This document shows, piece by piece, positions 63,901 through 64,000 of a stretch of DNA of 64,000 nt. Source of the DNA: Aquimixticola soesokkakensis (GTDB lineage: Bacteria; Pseudomonadota; Alphaproteobacteria; Rhodobacterales; Rhodobacteraceae); NCBI RefSeq assembly GCF_900172375.1, contig NZ_FWFS01000003.1, forward strand, positions 221,055-285,054. The letters run 5' to 3'. Position 1 is the stretch's first letter, and every line of letters starts with the position of its first letter. The position numbers and the translations under genes were made by a program. The notes beneath the pieces are model-generated. The model made no database searches. It saw nothing but the letters and a program-made list of their open reading frames with translations, and was not told the origin of the DNA.

Positions 63901-64000
63901 CGAAGGGCAGTTGCCGATGGCTTATTGGTGGGCTGGACCCCGTTAAAAAACGTGGCACATGGGCTGATGCGCACTTGAGAGTGGTGACGTCGCGGTTGTG
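63877..64000. other. Unidentified sequence after the OrfA fragment
   Basis: The last 124 bases do not match OrfB in any frame I could read. GGACCCCGTTAAAAAACG at about 63936 could be an end of yet another element. Nothing certain. Confidence 0.3.

Overview
The window is GC-rich chromosomal DNA whose gene content and gene order fit a marine-type alphaproteobacterium of the Rhodobacterales (Roseobacter/Rhodobacteraceae group). This rests on protein character and neighbourhoods (DUF484-xerC, ycjX-ycjF, mreBCD-mrdA-mrdB, gcvT-gcvH-gcvP behind a glycine riboswitch, tamA-tamB, a KdsD/GlmS-like pair). No database search was possible. Almost all of it reads as core chromosome; only the last ~1.5 kb, after a tRNA-Gln gene, looks like accessory DNA broken up by insertion sequences.

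Layout. 0.4-2.5 kb: DUF484 protein, XerC recombinase, and a tiny EF-hand-like protein. 2.6-10 kb: ileS, a small Cys-rich protein, the overlapping ycjX-ycjF pair, truA and a small membrane-type peptide. 10-15.4 kb: a GntR/FCD regulator, arabinose-5-phosphate isomerase (KdsD/KpsF) and a 1124-residue GlmS-like amidotransferase/isomerase with large extra domains, all on the minus strand. 15.6-20 kb: an RND efflux pump and its adaptor behind a palindromic candidate operator. 20.2-27 kb: a PhnA-like protein and tamA-tamB. 27-30.5 kb: a membrane-anchored winged-helix/TPR protein, a hypothetical protein, and thioredoxin 2. 30.5-35.3 kb: the glycine cleavage operon with a tandem glycine riboswitch. 35.4-46.2 kb: gltX, a minimal zincin, an unrecognised protein preceded by five 16-bp tandem repeats, a Tat-exported MBL hydrolase, WrbA, an Hsp70-like protein, NAD synthetase, an 18-repeat MORN protein and an SDR. 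46.3-48.1 kb: leuA behind a leucine-rich leader peptide and hairpin, which looks like a classical attenuator. 48.3-54 kb: the rod-shape operon mreB-mreC-mreD-mrdA-mrdB. 54-62.4 kb: GhrA-type reductase, SseB-like protein, a uracil-DNA glycosylase family protein, nhaA with a strongly structured leader, a KpsT/KpsE-type polysaccharide export pair without a permease, and a BON-MscS channel. 62.4-64 kb: tRNA-Gln(UUG), a metallophosphoesterase cut by an IS3-type element, and a second IS3-type element nested in the first.

How genes work together. KdsD, the GlmS-like enzyme and the KpsT/KpsE pair all point to synthesis and export of a Kdo-containing or capsular surface polysaccharide, although the two sets lie 43 kb apart. 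mreBCD with PBP2 and RodA form the elongasome. TamA/TamB serve outer-membrane protein or lipid transport. gcvTHP, leuA, nadE and two tRNA synthetases are housekeeping metabolism. The most noteworthy regulatory DNA is the leu leader, the glycine riboswitch, the nhaA leader hairpins, the hairpin between mreB and mreC, the RND palindrome and the 16-bp repeat array.
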